Below, piece after piece: positions 22,802 to 33,300 of a stretch of DNA of 64,000 nucleotides; position 1 is the stretch's first letter; each line of letters starts with the position of its first letter. The notes under the pieces are model-generated. The model was given only the letters and a program-made list of their open reading frames with translations, was not told where the DNA came from and made no database searches. A program made the position numbers and the translations under genes. The DNA comes from Theropithecus gelada (lineage: Eukaryota; Chordata; Mammalia; Primates; Cercopithecidae), in NCBI RefSeq assembly GCF_003255815.1, contig NC_037669.1, positions 136,053,558-136,117,557 of the forward strand, given 5' to 3'.

Positions 22802-23744
22802 AGAGAACCGGTCTGACCAAAAATTTATCAGGATGGAGTTTCCCAAACCTAGTAAGCCTGAGGGTACCGCAGGAGACCAGGGCATATCTCAGTCCTTATC
22901 TGAACTGCATAGGACAGATGTTCCTGGAGTGGCCTTTATAGACCTCCCCCAGGAATGAATTCCTTTCCCAGAGTATTAATATCAATATTCCTTGCTAGGA
23001 AAAGAATTTAGTGATATCTTCCCTACTTGCACGTCCATTTATAGGCTCTTTGCAAGAGGAAAAATATGGCTTTTTTTGCCTGACCTAGCGGGCAGTCAGA
23101 CCTTATGGTCGTCTTCCCTTGTTCCCTAAAAATCGCTGTTATTTTGTTCTTTTTCAAGGTGCACTGATTTCATATTGTCCAAATATACATGTTTTACAGT
23201 CAATTTGTACAGTTAACACAATTATCACAGTGGTCCTGAGGTGATGTACATCCTCAGCTTACAAAGATAACAGGATTAAGAGATTAAAGTAAGACAGGCA
23301 TAAGAAATTATAAAAGTATTAATTTGGGAACTGATAAATGTCCATATTAAAATGAAATCTTCACAATTTATGTTCCTCTGCACGGCTCCAGCCAGTCCCT
23401 CTGTTAGGGGTCCCTGACGTCCCACAACAGAAATCATAACAAATAGTCTCTCAGACCATGGTGCCATCAAATTAGAACTCAGGATTAGGAAACTCACTCA
23501 AAACTGCACAGCTACATGGAAACTGAACAACCTGCTCCTGAATGACTACTGGGTAAATAATGAAATTAAGGCAGAAATAAATAAGTTCTTTGAAACCAAT
23601 GAGAACAAAGACATGACATACGAGAATCTCTGGGAAACAGCTAAAGCAGTGTTCAGCAGGAAATTTATAGCACTAAATGCCCTCAGGAGAAAGCAGGAAA
23701 GATCTAAAATCAATACCTTAACATTACAATTAAAAGAACTAGAG

Positions 23745-24056
23745 GCCAGGTATGGTGGCTTATGCCTGTAATCCCAGCACTTTGGGAGGCCAAGGCGGGT
23801 GGATCACAAGGTCAGGAGATTGAGACCATCCTGGCTAACACAGTGAAACCCTGTCTCTACTAAAAATACAAAGAAAAAAAAAAAAAGAGCTGGGCATAGT
23901 GGTGGGTGCCTGTAGTCCCAGCTACTCTGGAGACTGAGGCAGGAGAATGGCGTGAACCTGGGAGACGGAGCTTGCAGTAAGCTGAGATTGCACCACTGTG
24001 CTCCAGCCTGGGTGACAGAGTGAGAATCCACCTCAAAAAAAAAAAAAGAAAGAAAG
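23745..24056 (+). mobile_element. AluY, first of a tandem pair
   Basis: AluY-type (CATCCTGGCTAACAC, GGAGCTTGCAGT) with an expanded A tract between the arms. Its left duplication AAAAGAACTAGAG is at 23732-23744; the right copy (24381-24393) lies beyond the second Alu, so the pair occupies one L1 target site. Confidence 0.92.
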
Positions 24057-24380
24057 GGCCGGCGGTGGCTCAAGCCTGTAATCCCAGCACTTTGGGAGGC
24101 CAAGACGGGTGGATCACGAAGTCAGGAGATCGAGACCATCCTGGCTAAGACAGTGAAACCTCGTCTCTAATAAAAAAATAAAAAATACAAAAAACTAGCC
24201 AGGCGAGGTGGTGGGCGCCTGTAGTCCCAGCTACTCGGGAGGCTGAGGCAGGAGAATGGCATGAACCCAGGAGGCGGAGCTTGCAGTGAGCCCAGATCGC
24301 GCCACTGCACTCCAGCCTGGGCAACAGAGCGAGACTCTGTCTCAAAAAAAAAAAAAAAAAAAAAAAAGAAAGAAAAAAGA
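24057..24380 (+). mobile_element. AluY, second of a tandem pair
   Basis: Begins GGCCGGCGGTGGCTC, a 4-base-shorter 5' end than usual, directly after the A-tail of the first Alu. Also has the GCTCAAGCCTG and AAAAAACTAGCC variants, so it may be monkey-lineage. It most likely inserted into, or recombined at, the first Alu's tail. Confidence 0.9.
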
Positions 24381-27300
24381 AAAAGAACTAGAGAAGCAAG
24401 AACAAACAAATTCAAAAGCTAGCAGAAGACAAGAAATAATTAAGATCAGAGCAGACCTGGAGGAGATAGAGACACAAAAAGTCCTTCAAAAAATCAGTGA
24501 ATCCAGGAGTTGGTTTTTTGAAAAGATTAACAAAATAGATAGACTGCTAGCCAGACTAATACAGAAGAAAAGAGAGAAGAATCAAATAGACACAACAAAA
24601 AATTATAAAGGGGAGATCACCACTGACCCCACAGAAATAGAAACTACCATCAGAGAATACTATAAACACCTCTATGCAAATAAACTAGAAAACCTAGAAA
24701 AAAATGGATAAATTCCTGGACACATACACCCTCCCAAGACTCAATCAGAAAGAAGTCAAGTCAAATCCCTGAATAGACCAATAACAAGTTTGAAATTGAG
24801 GCAGTAATTAATAGCCTACCAACCAAAAAATCCCAGGACCAGATGGACTCACAGCCAAATTCTACCAGGGGTACAAAGAGGAGCTGGTACCATTCCTTTT
24901 CAAACTATTCCAAACAATAGAAAAAGAGAGACTCCTGCCTAACTCATTTTATGAGGCCAGCATCATTCTGATACCAAAACCTGGCAGAGACACAACAAAA
25001 AAAGAAAATTGCAGGCGAATATCCCTGATGAACATTGATGCGAAAATCCTCAATAAAATACTGGCAAACCAAATCCAGCAGCACATTGAAAAGCTTATTC
25101 ACCACAATTAAGTCGGCTTAATCCCTGGGATGCAAGGCTGGTTCAACAAATGCAAATCAATAAACATAATCCATCACATAAACAGTTCCAATGACAAGAA
25201 CCACATAATTATCGCAATAGATGCAGAAAAGTCCTTTGATAAAATTCGACACCATTTCATGCTAAAAATTCTCAGTAAACTACATATTGATGGACCGTAT
25301 CTCAAAATAATAAGAGCTATTTATGAAAAACCCACAACCAATATCATACTGAATGGGCAAAAAAGCTGGAAGCATTTCCTTTGAAAAAAGGTACAAAACA
25401 AGGATGCCCTCTCTCACCACTCCTATTCAACATATTATTGGAAGTTCTGGCCAGGGCAATCAGGCAAGAGAAAGAAATAAAGGGTATTCAAATAGGAAGG
25501 GAGGCAGTCAAATTGTCTCTGTTTGCAGATGACATGATTGTCTATTTAGAAAACCCCATCGTCTCAGCCCAAAATCTCCTTAAGTTGATAAGCAACTTCA
25601 GCAAAGTCTCAGGATACAAAATCAGTGTGCAAAAATCACAAACATTCCTATACACCAATAACAGGCAAACAGAGAGCCAAATCATGAGTGAATTCCCATT
25701 CAAAATTGCTACAAAGAGAAAAAAATATCTAGGAATACAACTTAAAAGGGATGTGAGGGACCTCTTCAAGGAGAACTACAAACCACTGTTCAAGGGAAAT
25801 AAGACAGGACACAAACAAATGGAAAATCATTCCATGCTCATGGATAGGAAGAATCAATATGGTGAAATGGCCAAAGTAATTTATAGATTCAATGCTATCC
25901 TCATCAAGCTACCATTGACTTTCTTCACAGAATTAGAAAAAAACTAAATTTCATATGGAAACAAAAAAGAGCCCATATATCCAAAAAAATCCTAAGCAAA
26001 AAGAACAAACCTGAAGGCATCGCACTACCTGACTTCAAACTATATTACAAGTCTACAATAACCAAAACAGCATGGTACCGGTACCAAAACAGATATATAG
26101 ACCAATGGAACACAACAGAGACCTCAGAAATAATGCCACATACCTACAACCATCTGATCTCTGACAAACCTGACAAAACAAGCAATGGGGAAAGGATTCA
26201 CTATTTAATAAATGTTGTTGGGAAAACTGGCTAGCCATATGCAGAAAACTGAAACTGGACAACTTCCTTAAACCTTATACAAAATTAACTCAAGATGGAT
26301 TAAAGACTTAAATGTATGACCTAAAACCATAAAAACCCTAGAAGAAAACCTAGGCAATACCATTCAGGACATAGGCATGGGCAAAGACTTCATAACTAAA
26401 ACACCAAAAGCAATGACCACAAAAGCCAAAATTGACAAATGGGATCTAATTAAACTAAAGAGCATCTGCACAGCAAAAGAAACTATCAGCAGAGTGAACA
26501 GGCAACCTACAGAATGGGAGAAAATTTTTGCAATCTATCCATCTGACAAAGGTCTAACATCCAGAATCTACGAAGAACTTAAACAAATGTAAAAGAAAAA
26601 AAAAACAACCCCATCAAAAAGTGGGCAAAGTATATGAACAGACACTTCTTGAAAGAAGATATTTATGTGGCCAACAAACATATGAAAAAAGCTCATTATC
26701 ACTGGTCATTAGCGAAATGCAAATCAAAACCACAATGAATTACCATCTCATGCCAGTTAGAATGATGATCATTAAAAAGTCAGGAAACGACATATGCTGG
26801 AGAGGATGTGGAGAAATGGGAATGCCTTTACACCGTTGGTGGGAGTGTAAATTAGTTCAACCGTTGTGGAAGACAATGTGGTGATTCCTCAAGGATCTAG
26901 AACCAGAAATATCATTTGGCCCAGCAATCTCAGTGCTGGGTATATACCCAAAGGATTATAAATCATTTTACTATAAAGACACATGCACACATATGTTTAT
27001 TGCAGCACTATTCACAAAGCAAAGACTTGGAACCAACCCAAATGCCCATCAATGATAGACTGGATAAAGAAAATGTGGCACATATACCCCATGGAATATT
27101 ATGCAGCTATAAAAAAAGGAAGAGTTCATGTCCTTTGCAGGGACATGGATGGAGCTGGAAACCATCATTCTCAGCAAACTAACACAGGAATAGAAAACGA
27201 AACACTGCATGTTCTCACTCATAAGTGGGAGCTGAACAATGAGAACACATGGACACAGAGAGGGGAACACCGGAGGCCATAGGTGAGGAATAGCATTATG

Positions 27301-27596
27301 AGAAATACCTAATGTAGATGACGTGTTGATGAGGTGCAGCAAACCACCATGACACGTTTATACCTATTTAACAAACCTGCACATTCTACACATGTATCCC
27401 AGAACTTAAAGTATAAAAAAAGAAAATACAAGCAAATTTAAAACTATTTGCTGATAATTATGTCATTAACATCCTTGAAGTCAGTGAAATTTTTCTTTTA
27501 TAAACATTTTGGATTGGTCACTTATCAACAGAAATAAACATCGGAATAAAATTATAACAAATAACTGATAATTTCATTTAATGTTCTTCATTTTCT

Positions 27597-27879
27597 TTTT
27601 TTTTTTCTTTGAGACAGTCTCACACTGTAGCCCAGGCTGGAGCACAGTGGCGCAATCTCCGCTCACTGCAAGCTCCGCCTGCTGGGTTCATGCCGTTCTC
27701 CTGCTTCAGCCTCCAGAGTACAGGCACATGCCACCATGCCCAGTTAATTTTTTGTATTTTTAGTAGAGATGGCGTTGTACCATGTTGGCCAGGCTGGTCT
27801 TGAACTCCTGACCTCATGATCCACCTGCCTTGGCCTCCCAAAGTGCTAGGATTACAGGAGTGAGCCGCCATGCCTGGCC
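27597..27879 (-). mobile_element. AluY-like, short internal deletion
   Basis: Antisense Alu flanked by CATTTTCT (27589-27596 and 27880-27887). About ten bases are missing between CAGCCTCCAGAGT and ACAGGCACATG. Confidence 0.9.
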
Positions 27880-27934
27880 CATTTTCTCTTTTTATGTATG
27901 TAATCTTAAGTACAGGTACCAGGAGGAATCACTT

Positions 27935-28244
27935 GTTTTGTTTTGTTTTGTTTTGTTTTGTTTTGTTTTGTTTTTAAGACGGATCACCCAGGCTGGAGTG
28001 CAGTGGCATGATCTCGGCTTATTGAAGCCCTTGCCTCCTGGGTTCAAGCAATACTCCTGCCTCAACTTCCCAAGTAGCTGGGACTACAGGCGCCTGCCAC
28101 CACACCCAGCTAATTTTTGTATTTTTAGTAGAGACAGACTTTTACCACATTGGCCAGGCTGGCCTCAACTCCTGACCTCAAGTGATCTGTCCGCCTCAGC
28201 CTTCCAAAATGTTGGAATTACAGGCGGGAGCCACTGTGCCTGGC
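27935..28244 (-). mobile_element. Alu with (TTTTG)n tail
   Basis: Antisense Alu with eight TTTTG units (27935-27974) as its reversed tail. Flanked by GAGGAATCACTT (27923-27934) and GAGGAATGACTT (28245-28256). Confidence 0.92.
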
Positions 28245-28256
28245 GAGGAATGACTT

Positions 28257-29104
28257 ATTTTTAACAAATGTTATTCTGAGCTGGCAGAAAAAAATGTTGA
28301 AAACTTTGAAATGGGCAAATGAAATTACTGGGTGTCCTGTCCAGTGGTGCATCTTGTAACTGGACAATCTAAACATGGGTCACTGCAAGCAATGCAAATG
28401 ACTCCTGTTCACAGACTGCAAATGAATTTTGCCAGGGAGAAGTGCAAAATGACATCCATTTCTTCCAAGAATCCAGTTGTGCATTTATTAAGCAAATTCA
28501 TTTCAGCATTCCTCATTGCCAAGATATGTGCCTGCTCTTTGAATTCTCCTGAATTGGCTATATATCTTACTGGTTCCCATTAGTTAATGAATTAAATAAA
28601 AATCATTTATATTTTTCATTTTACACTTATATTAGAATCATAATTTTAGCTTCTCATCAAAACTGTCTTTTCAACAGATCTAAGACACCTACACCATCCC
28701 CTCCATAAGAGCGAATTTTGAATTCCCCTTCAAAAAAAACAGATTAATTCAAAAATCATCCTTCAGAGAACATCACCAAAAAAAATCACATGATCCTCCA
28801 CCACCACCACTATTAAATTGTTTCTTTTTTGTTTTTAATGTACTAATTGAATTAAAAATAAATTAGCCCATAAAATTTAAACAATATATAAGTATATAAT
28901 GCAAAGAGTGATGACACCTCCCTAAACATTTTGGTATCACTTCCCAAAAGTAACCAGTGTTAAAAATTAAAATGAACATTACATGTATAGGCATAAACTA
29001 TAAGTAAGGAATCACAGGAAGGTAATATGGACGTAAAGTTAAAAACTTTGCCTTGGCATTGGGGTGGGAGTCTAATTGTTACATTTGAAGTCAGAAAACA
29101 AAAA
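28257..29104. other. Unique AT-rich sequence, no gene
   Basis: No confident repeat. A weak old L1M-like segment may lie near 28860-29000 ('CCAGTGTTAAAAATTAAAATG'). The ORF at 28332-28583 has no recognisable motif. Confidence 0.3.
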
Positions 29105-29272
29105 GTCTATTCACCCTTTGTGGGCCCCTTACACGTACCCATGTGCTTCTTAGAAGTGCCTGTGGCCTCCTTATTCATACCTGTGTGCTCCCTGTATGTA
29201 CTCATGGGCTCCTTATATGTATCTGTGTTGTTCTCATAAGAACCCATGTGCTCCTTATGCATACCTGTGTAA
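29105..29272 (+). repeat. 21-bp minisatellite, about 8 degenerate units
   Basis: Units start at 29105, 29126, 29147, 29168, 29189, 29210, 29231 and 29252. Best unit: TCCTTATTCATACCTGTGTGC; others keep TCCTTAT and a C(C/A)(T/C)GTG(T/G)GC end. Because 21 is a multiple of three, a plus-strand frame (29027-29239) reads a 7-residue repeat (SLFIPVC, SLYVLMG, SLYVSVL). I do not think it is a gene: no start context, family match or splice signals. Confidence 0.85.
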
Positions 29273-30529
29273 AAACACACCTGCAGGAGGAGTTACGCTC
29301 AGCCTCTTCAGGGCCATCTCCCATGCACCTTCTCTGGTATGTTCACTCCTTGAGCATTTACCATTCCTCGTTTACCATTTTGCTCTTGTAACTTAATTCT
29401 TGTCCTTTAGCAATCTCCAACGCCCAGGTGGAGGCCCTCTATCTTAGTGTTCAGCCTTGGCCCCCTTCTAGAATATGACTTCTTTCTTTGCCTTTCAGAA
29501 AAGGGGATAAAGTAAATATTCATACCTGAAACCAGGTAAGAAAATGAAAAGCAGACCTGCTGGCAACTAGGCCATGATATTTCCAATTGAATATAAACCA
29601 CAATCACAGAATAGAAACAAGGTCTAAACAAATCCATTTCAATCCCATATTTGGAAGGAGACACAGACAAGTACACTCTGAAATCACAAAAATAGTAAAA
29701 CAGCCCCCTCTTCTGTCTAACATGAGTGACTGCGTCTCATTTACCTCACCAAGGAAAATCACTGTGGTCCTTCTATCTCGTAGATAAAAATGATTACAAT
29801 ATTCAATCACAAAATTGCTCCTGCTTCCTGAAACATCCAATTCAGAATTGCTCCCCACCTCCTCAATCCTCCCTTGAATCATCCAGCACACACTCACATA
29901 CTATGACAAGCTTCTTCCAACTCCTCATCATTTCTTTAAGGTGCTTTCAGTCTTGCAACAGCAAGAAAAATACATGTAATTTCTTTGTACTGCAATAAAT
30001 GTGTTCCTGATGGTCCTTCATTGGTGGGCTTTAATGCAGAAATACTTATTTACTTTAAGGGAATATTAAATTTGATTCTGGTCTTCTAGTAACTCTTAAG
30101 AATGCTTCCCTCTATATGCTCTGTGTCCTTTCATTTCTAATAAACAGTCATATTGCAATGCACTTCCATATGCATTTTCTCACTTTAATTTAGCATCAAA
30201 CATCTAAAGCAGGTAAAAGTAATGTTTTTGTCCTCAACACTCTCTAAGGTTGAGATTTAGGTCTGAGTTCATTCAGAAAGTTGTGAGCAATGCCATGTAG
30301 AGTTCTGAATTCTCTACACCTGAGGACAATCTAGCACAGGGAAAGTGATCAATGAAAAGGCCAAAAGTTTACATTTGTCTCCTCAAAAAACACACTGAGT
30401 GATGCAGGAGCTCCCAGAGGGGCAGCTGGATTGGAATGTACATGGATTCAGGAATAGTGGCCACTGACACCTGAGCAAGGGGTAGTCCCACTTTAAGTGG
30501 AAGGCTAGTCAAATAACTTACTCCTTTTT
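29273..30529. other. Unique sequence, no gene
   Basis: 1.25 kb with no named repeat. Overlapping ORFs of 60-97 codons occur on both strands (29407-29998) without recognisable domains. Confidence 0.35.
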
Positions 30530-30619
30530 CTTTCTCCTAGGTTCATACATACATCATCTCATTTTTAATGTATCTGTGTGGTTTTAATGAGATGATGTAT
30601 GTATGAACCTAGGAGAAAG
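30530..30619. repeat. Perfect 34-bp inverted repeat with 22-nt loop
   Basis: Left arm 30530-30563 begins CTTTCTCCTAGGTTCATAC; right arm 30586-30619 is its exact reverse complement and ends CTAGGAGAAAG. The loop is 30564-30585. The right arm is fused directly to an Alu that lacks its first bases. Confidence 0.95.
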
Positions 30620-30697
30620 TGGCTCATGCCTGTAATCCCAGCTCTTTGGGAGGCTGAGATGGGAGGATCGGTTAAGCCCAGGAGTTCAAGACTATAG
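30620..30697 (+). mobile_element. Alu left-arm fragment
   Basis: Starts at TGGCTCATGCCTGTAATCC (Alu position about 11) right after the inverted repeat and ends near 'GTTCAAGACTATAG'. Both ends are missing and no duplication is seen. Confidence 0.85.
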
Positions 30698-31223
30698 AGA
30701 AAACCAGAACCCACGGCAGAACAAGTTCCAACAATGCTATTAATTAATTTAATTGCTTCTGCAAGAAGAGGAGTGATCAGACATCTCCAATGACTGACTC
30801 CTTCAACACTCCAAGGGGACTGACTCCTTTAACACTCCATCAGTTCCCACCACACGAGGATTCACCTTTTTCCTAGCCCTTCACCCTCCGACCTCCACTT
30901 CCCTCCCGCAATTTCACAAATGGAGTAAAGCTCACGAGCACCACCTCGAGGTTTCAGAATAGCACAACTGCCCCCAGAAACTAATTAACCTAACAACCTG
31001 CAGCTACACTACCCCATGTATGAGACCAGAAACTTTGTGAGATGTAAAGTCAACAGACACCCCAGTTGGTCATTAAGACTTCCTCCAAAACATTGCTAAG
31101 CTCACTACCTAAGAATAAGCTTTGAGATTCCAGCTTCAGACACAAGCTGCATCCAGAGCTGTCTTCTCCCAAGAAATCCGAGGCACTGGAATGGCACTGG
31201 GGTTCGCCTTTCTAGTAAATCCT
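30698..31223. other. Unassigned sequence with a short tandem duplication
   Basis: GACTGACTCCTTCAACACTCC (30792 on) is repeated 26 bases later with one change. The block could be a diverged LTR but I cannot name it. No gene. Confidence 0.3.
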
Positions 31224-31241
31224 CCCCCCCCCCCCCCCCCC
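31224..31241 (+). repeat. Poly(C) tract, 18 C
   Basis: Uninterrupted run of 18 C between 'TAAATCCT' and 'GCTCCAGGG'. Long pure C runs are uncommon in primate DNA; the length may be unstable or an assembly/sequencing estimate. Confidence 0.9.
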
Positions 31242-31311
31242 GCTCCAGGGAGGTCTCAAGTGGCCTTTTTTACACTGCTTTCCATTTAATAACAATTTAA
31301 ATCATCAGAGA

Positions 31312-31613
31312 TTTGTTTTGTTTTGTTTTTGAGACGGAGTCTCGCTCTGTTGCCCAGGCTGGAGTGCAGTGGCGCGATCTTGGCTCACTGCAAGCTCCGC
31401 CTCCCGGGTTCACGCCATTCTCCTGCCTCAGCCTCCCGAGTAGCTGGGACTACAGGCGCCCGCCACCACGCCTGGCTAATTTTTTGTATTTTTAGTAGAG
31501 ACGGGGTTTCACCATGTTAGCCAGGATGGTCTCGATCTCCTGAACTCGTGATCCGCCCGCCTTGGCCTCCCAAAGTGCTGGGATTACAGGCATCAGCCAC
31601 CGCGCCCGTCCCC
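31312..31613 (-). mobile_element. AluY
   Basis: Antisense, low-divergence AluY (GCAAGCTCCGCCTCCCGGG, GCCAGGATGGTCTCGATC) with a (TTTTG) tail. A short CAGAGA duplication is seen at about 31305 and 31615. Confidence 0.9.
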
Positions 31614-31615
31614 CC

Positions 31616-32281
31616 AGAGACGTTTTAATAGCAGTTGACATGAGAAGGAAAACGTCTCAATCCTTGATAGCAGAAGATTCCATGTCTCCTATGCAAATAT
31701 CACCATCACTATCCCAGCAAATTTTGAACACCTTGTTCCAAAGGATATGTATTAGAACCTAAGTCTCGCTAGCTGCAAAGCCCTTACTTTTTCCACTTGC
31801 TGGCATAAAACCAATGAAAATTTGAAATACTTCTAAAAGAGGCCCCTGCTAGAGACTATACCCGCATTGACCAAGAACTATCAAATGGCACATTCAAGTT
31901 CTCCTGCCATGACCTGCACCTCAAATAGCATAAAGACATTTATACAATTGCAAATACAAAGGAGGCTTTCAATTCTTTTAATATATAATATGGAAAGGAA
32001 ATTGCTTTTCAGTGCATACACATTAATAGAATCTCTTCAAGCATATTTCTATTTAGATTGTTATTTGCAAACATTGGAAATAACACATTCTATGAGCTGT
32101 CACCAGATGGATCAAACATTTGCACAACTCTCAGCTGAACATCCTAATGGAGCCTTAAAGTCACTATGATATTTGTGTGCATATTTGTGAGGATGTGTGT
32201 TTGGGCCTAATTTTAAACCCACGCATTTTATTTCCTCTAAAGAGAAGGGTTGTTGCTTCATAAAAAGGTTTCTGGACATCA
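31616..32281. other. Unique sequence, no gene
   Basis: Contains a 100-codon ORF (31867-32169) with no recognisable domain and ordinary composition for AT-rich DNA. Confidence 0.35.
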
Positions 32282-32292
32282 AGCGTAAACAC

Positions 32293-32600
32293 ACAGCTGG
32301 GTGCAGTGGCTCAGGCCTGTAATCCCAGCTCTTTGGGAGGCTGAGGCGGGAGGATCAGTTGAGCCCAGGAGTTCAAGATCAGCCTGGGAAACATAGGGAG
32401 ATCCCATCTCTACAAAACAATTTTAAAAATTAGCCAGGCATGGTGGCGTGCACCTGTGGTCCCAGCTACTCCAGAGGCTGAGGTGGGAGAATTGCTCCAG
32501 CCCCCAAGTTTGAGGCTGCAGTGAGTCATGATCATGCCACAGCACTTCAGTCTGGGTGAGAGAGCGAGACCCTGTCTCAAAAAAGCAAAACAAAACAAAA
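32293..32600 (+). mobile_element. AluJ-like, plus member of an inverted pair
   Basis: Older Alu (GGAGGATCAGTTGAGCCC, GAGGCTGCAGTGAGTC) with a CAAAA-rich tail. Flanked by AGCGTAAACAC (32283-32293) and AGCATAAACAC (32601-32611). Confidence 0.9.
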
Positions 32601-32611
32601 AGCATAAACAC

Positions 32612-32907
32612 TTTTTTTTTTTTTTTTTTGAGACGGAGTCTTGCTCTGTCGCCCAGGCTGGAGTGCAATGGCATGATCTAGGCTCACTGAAACCTCCACC
32701 TCCTGGGTTCAAGCGGTTCTTGGCCTCAGCCTCCCAAGTAGCTGGGACTACAGGCACACGCCACCATGCCTGGCTAATTTTTGTATTTTTAGTAGAGACG
32801 GGGTTTCAACATATCGGCCAGGCTGGTCTCGAACTCCTGACCTCGTGATCCGCCCACCTCGGCCTCCCAAAGTGCTGGGATTATAGGCACGAGCCACTGC
32901 GCCGGTC
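32612..32907 (-). mobile_element. AluS-like, minus member of an inverted pair
   Basis: Antisense Alu whose T-run starts immediately after the AGCATAAACAC copy; a further CATAAACAC follows at about 32909. The two Alus are tail-to-tail with only 11 bases between them. Confidence 0.9.
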
Positions 32908-33149
32908 CCATAAACACATTTTTTAAAGAAAAGTCAGTCTTTCATTTCCAGAATTGGCAGTGATGAGGGGACAGAATACGTTAACTCACGCTATTTCAGT
33001 TTTGTCTCAGAGGCATTTACTCTGGTGGTTTTATGTAGAGTCTGTGTCTCATCTCCCACACTGAACTGCCAGCTTCTGAGAACTAGAACTGAGCTTTCTG
33101 CTTCTTTTATTTTCCTCTTAGGTGGTGGCCATAAGCAAAGGCCAACATT

Positions 33150-33300
33150 TAATGAGCACCTATGGTAGCTCACTTAATTATTTTTCAGCAACTCCAAGCA
33201 CAAACATTCCTATTACTTTCAGTAAACTCAAGCTCAGAAATTTAAGACACGCATGATCCCAAGGCTAGAAAATGTAGTTGATGCTTAAGATTTCAGGTGA
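33150..33300 (-). mobile_element. MIR SINE, diverged
   Basis: 'TTTAATGAGCACCTATGG' followed by 'ACTCAAGCTCAGAAATTTAAG' and 'GATCCCAAGGCTAG' follows reversed MIR order. Confidence 0.5.

Larger units (their letters stand above)
22101..23429 (-). mobile_element. MER11-type solo LTR (class II, ERVK/HML-8 group)
   Basis: On the minus strand it begins TGTTGTGGGACGTCAGGGAC and ends GGTGGGTTCCCCCAATA (CA expected; one change). A 6-bp duplication GAAATC lies at 22095-22100 and 23430-23435, the size usual for class II (ERVK-like) integrations, and it rejoins the L1 reading exactly. About 1.0 kb after removing its Alu, matching the MER11 LTR length as I recall it. Only one LTR and no internal genes remain, so the provirus was lost by LTR-LTR recombination. 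It lies antisense to the host L1. Confidence 0.88.
21438..27235 (+). pseudogene. L1 ORF2 (endonuclease-reverse transcriptase), interrupted and decayed
   Basis: ORF2p nicks target DNA and reverse-transcribes L1 RNA. ATG at 21438 opens 167 intact codons of the AP-type endonuclease: LNVNGLN (Asn14), IQETHL (Glu43), NIYAPN (Tyr115), VGDFNTP (Asp145, Asn147). A short deletion near 21905 shifts the frame; 'AAAATTGACAATAATTAG' then gives the Asp205 region followed by a stop. The MER11-type LTR splits the gene at 22100, and SDHGAI (His230 motif) resumes after 23435. Two Alus split it again at 23744-24380. The RT core is visible: QGCPLSPLLFN near 25400 and LFADDMIVYL near 25530 with both catalytic Asp. 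Frameshifts occur near 24705, 24770, 25370 and 25795. The C-terminal region continues to the family stop TGA at 27233-27235. Confidence 0.92.
19432..27420 (+). mobile_element. Near-full-length primate L1 carrying an LTR and three Alus
   Basis: The element runs from the L1 5'UTR start (GGATGGCTGGCAAGATGGCC) to the 3'UTR end 'CCCAGAACTTAAAGTATAA' with a short A-rich tail. A perfect 20-bp duplication, AGAAAATACAAGCAAATTTA, lies at 19412-19431 and 27421-27440, so both ends are exact. After removing inserted elements the body is about 6 kb. The ending 'CAGAACTTAAAGT' and the ORF1 text ('GCATACACAAGTATCAATA') point to L1PA8-to-L1PB age rather than the youngest L1PA. ORF1 has lost its C-terminal half, and ORF2 has frameshifts, stops and three insertions, so it cannot move on its own. 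Later insertions are a MER11-type LTR (22101-23429) with an Alu in it, and an Alu pair (23745-24380). Confidence 0.95.

Noticed and set aside
24286..24711. 141-codon plus-strand ORF
   Set aside because: A fusion of the Alu tail (poly-Lys) and L1 ORF2; not a gene.
27830..28264. 144-codon plus-strand ORF
   Set aside because: Made of two antisense Alus and the (TTTTG)n tail.
29105..29272. Regular direct repeats that could suggest a CRISPR array
   Set aside because: Repeats are contiguous 21-mers with no spacers, and the genome is primate.
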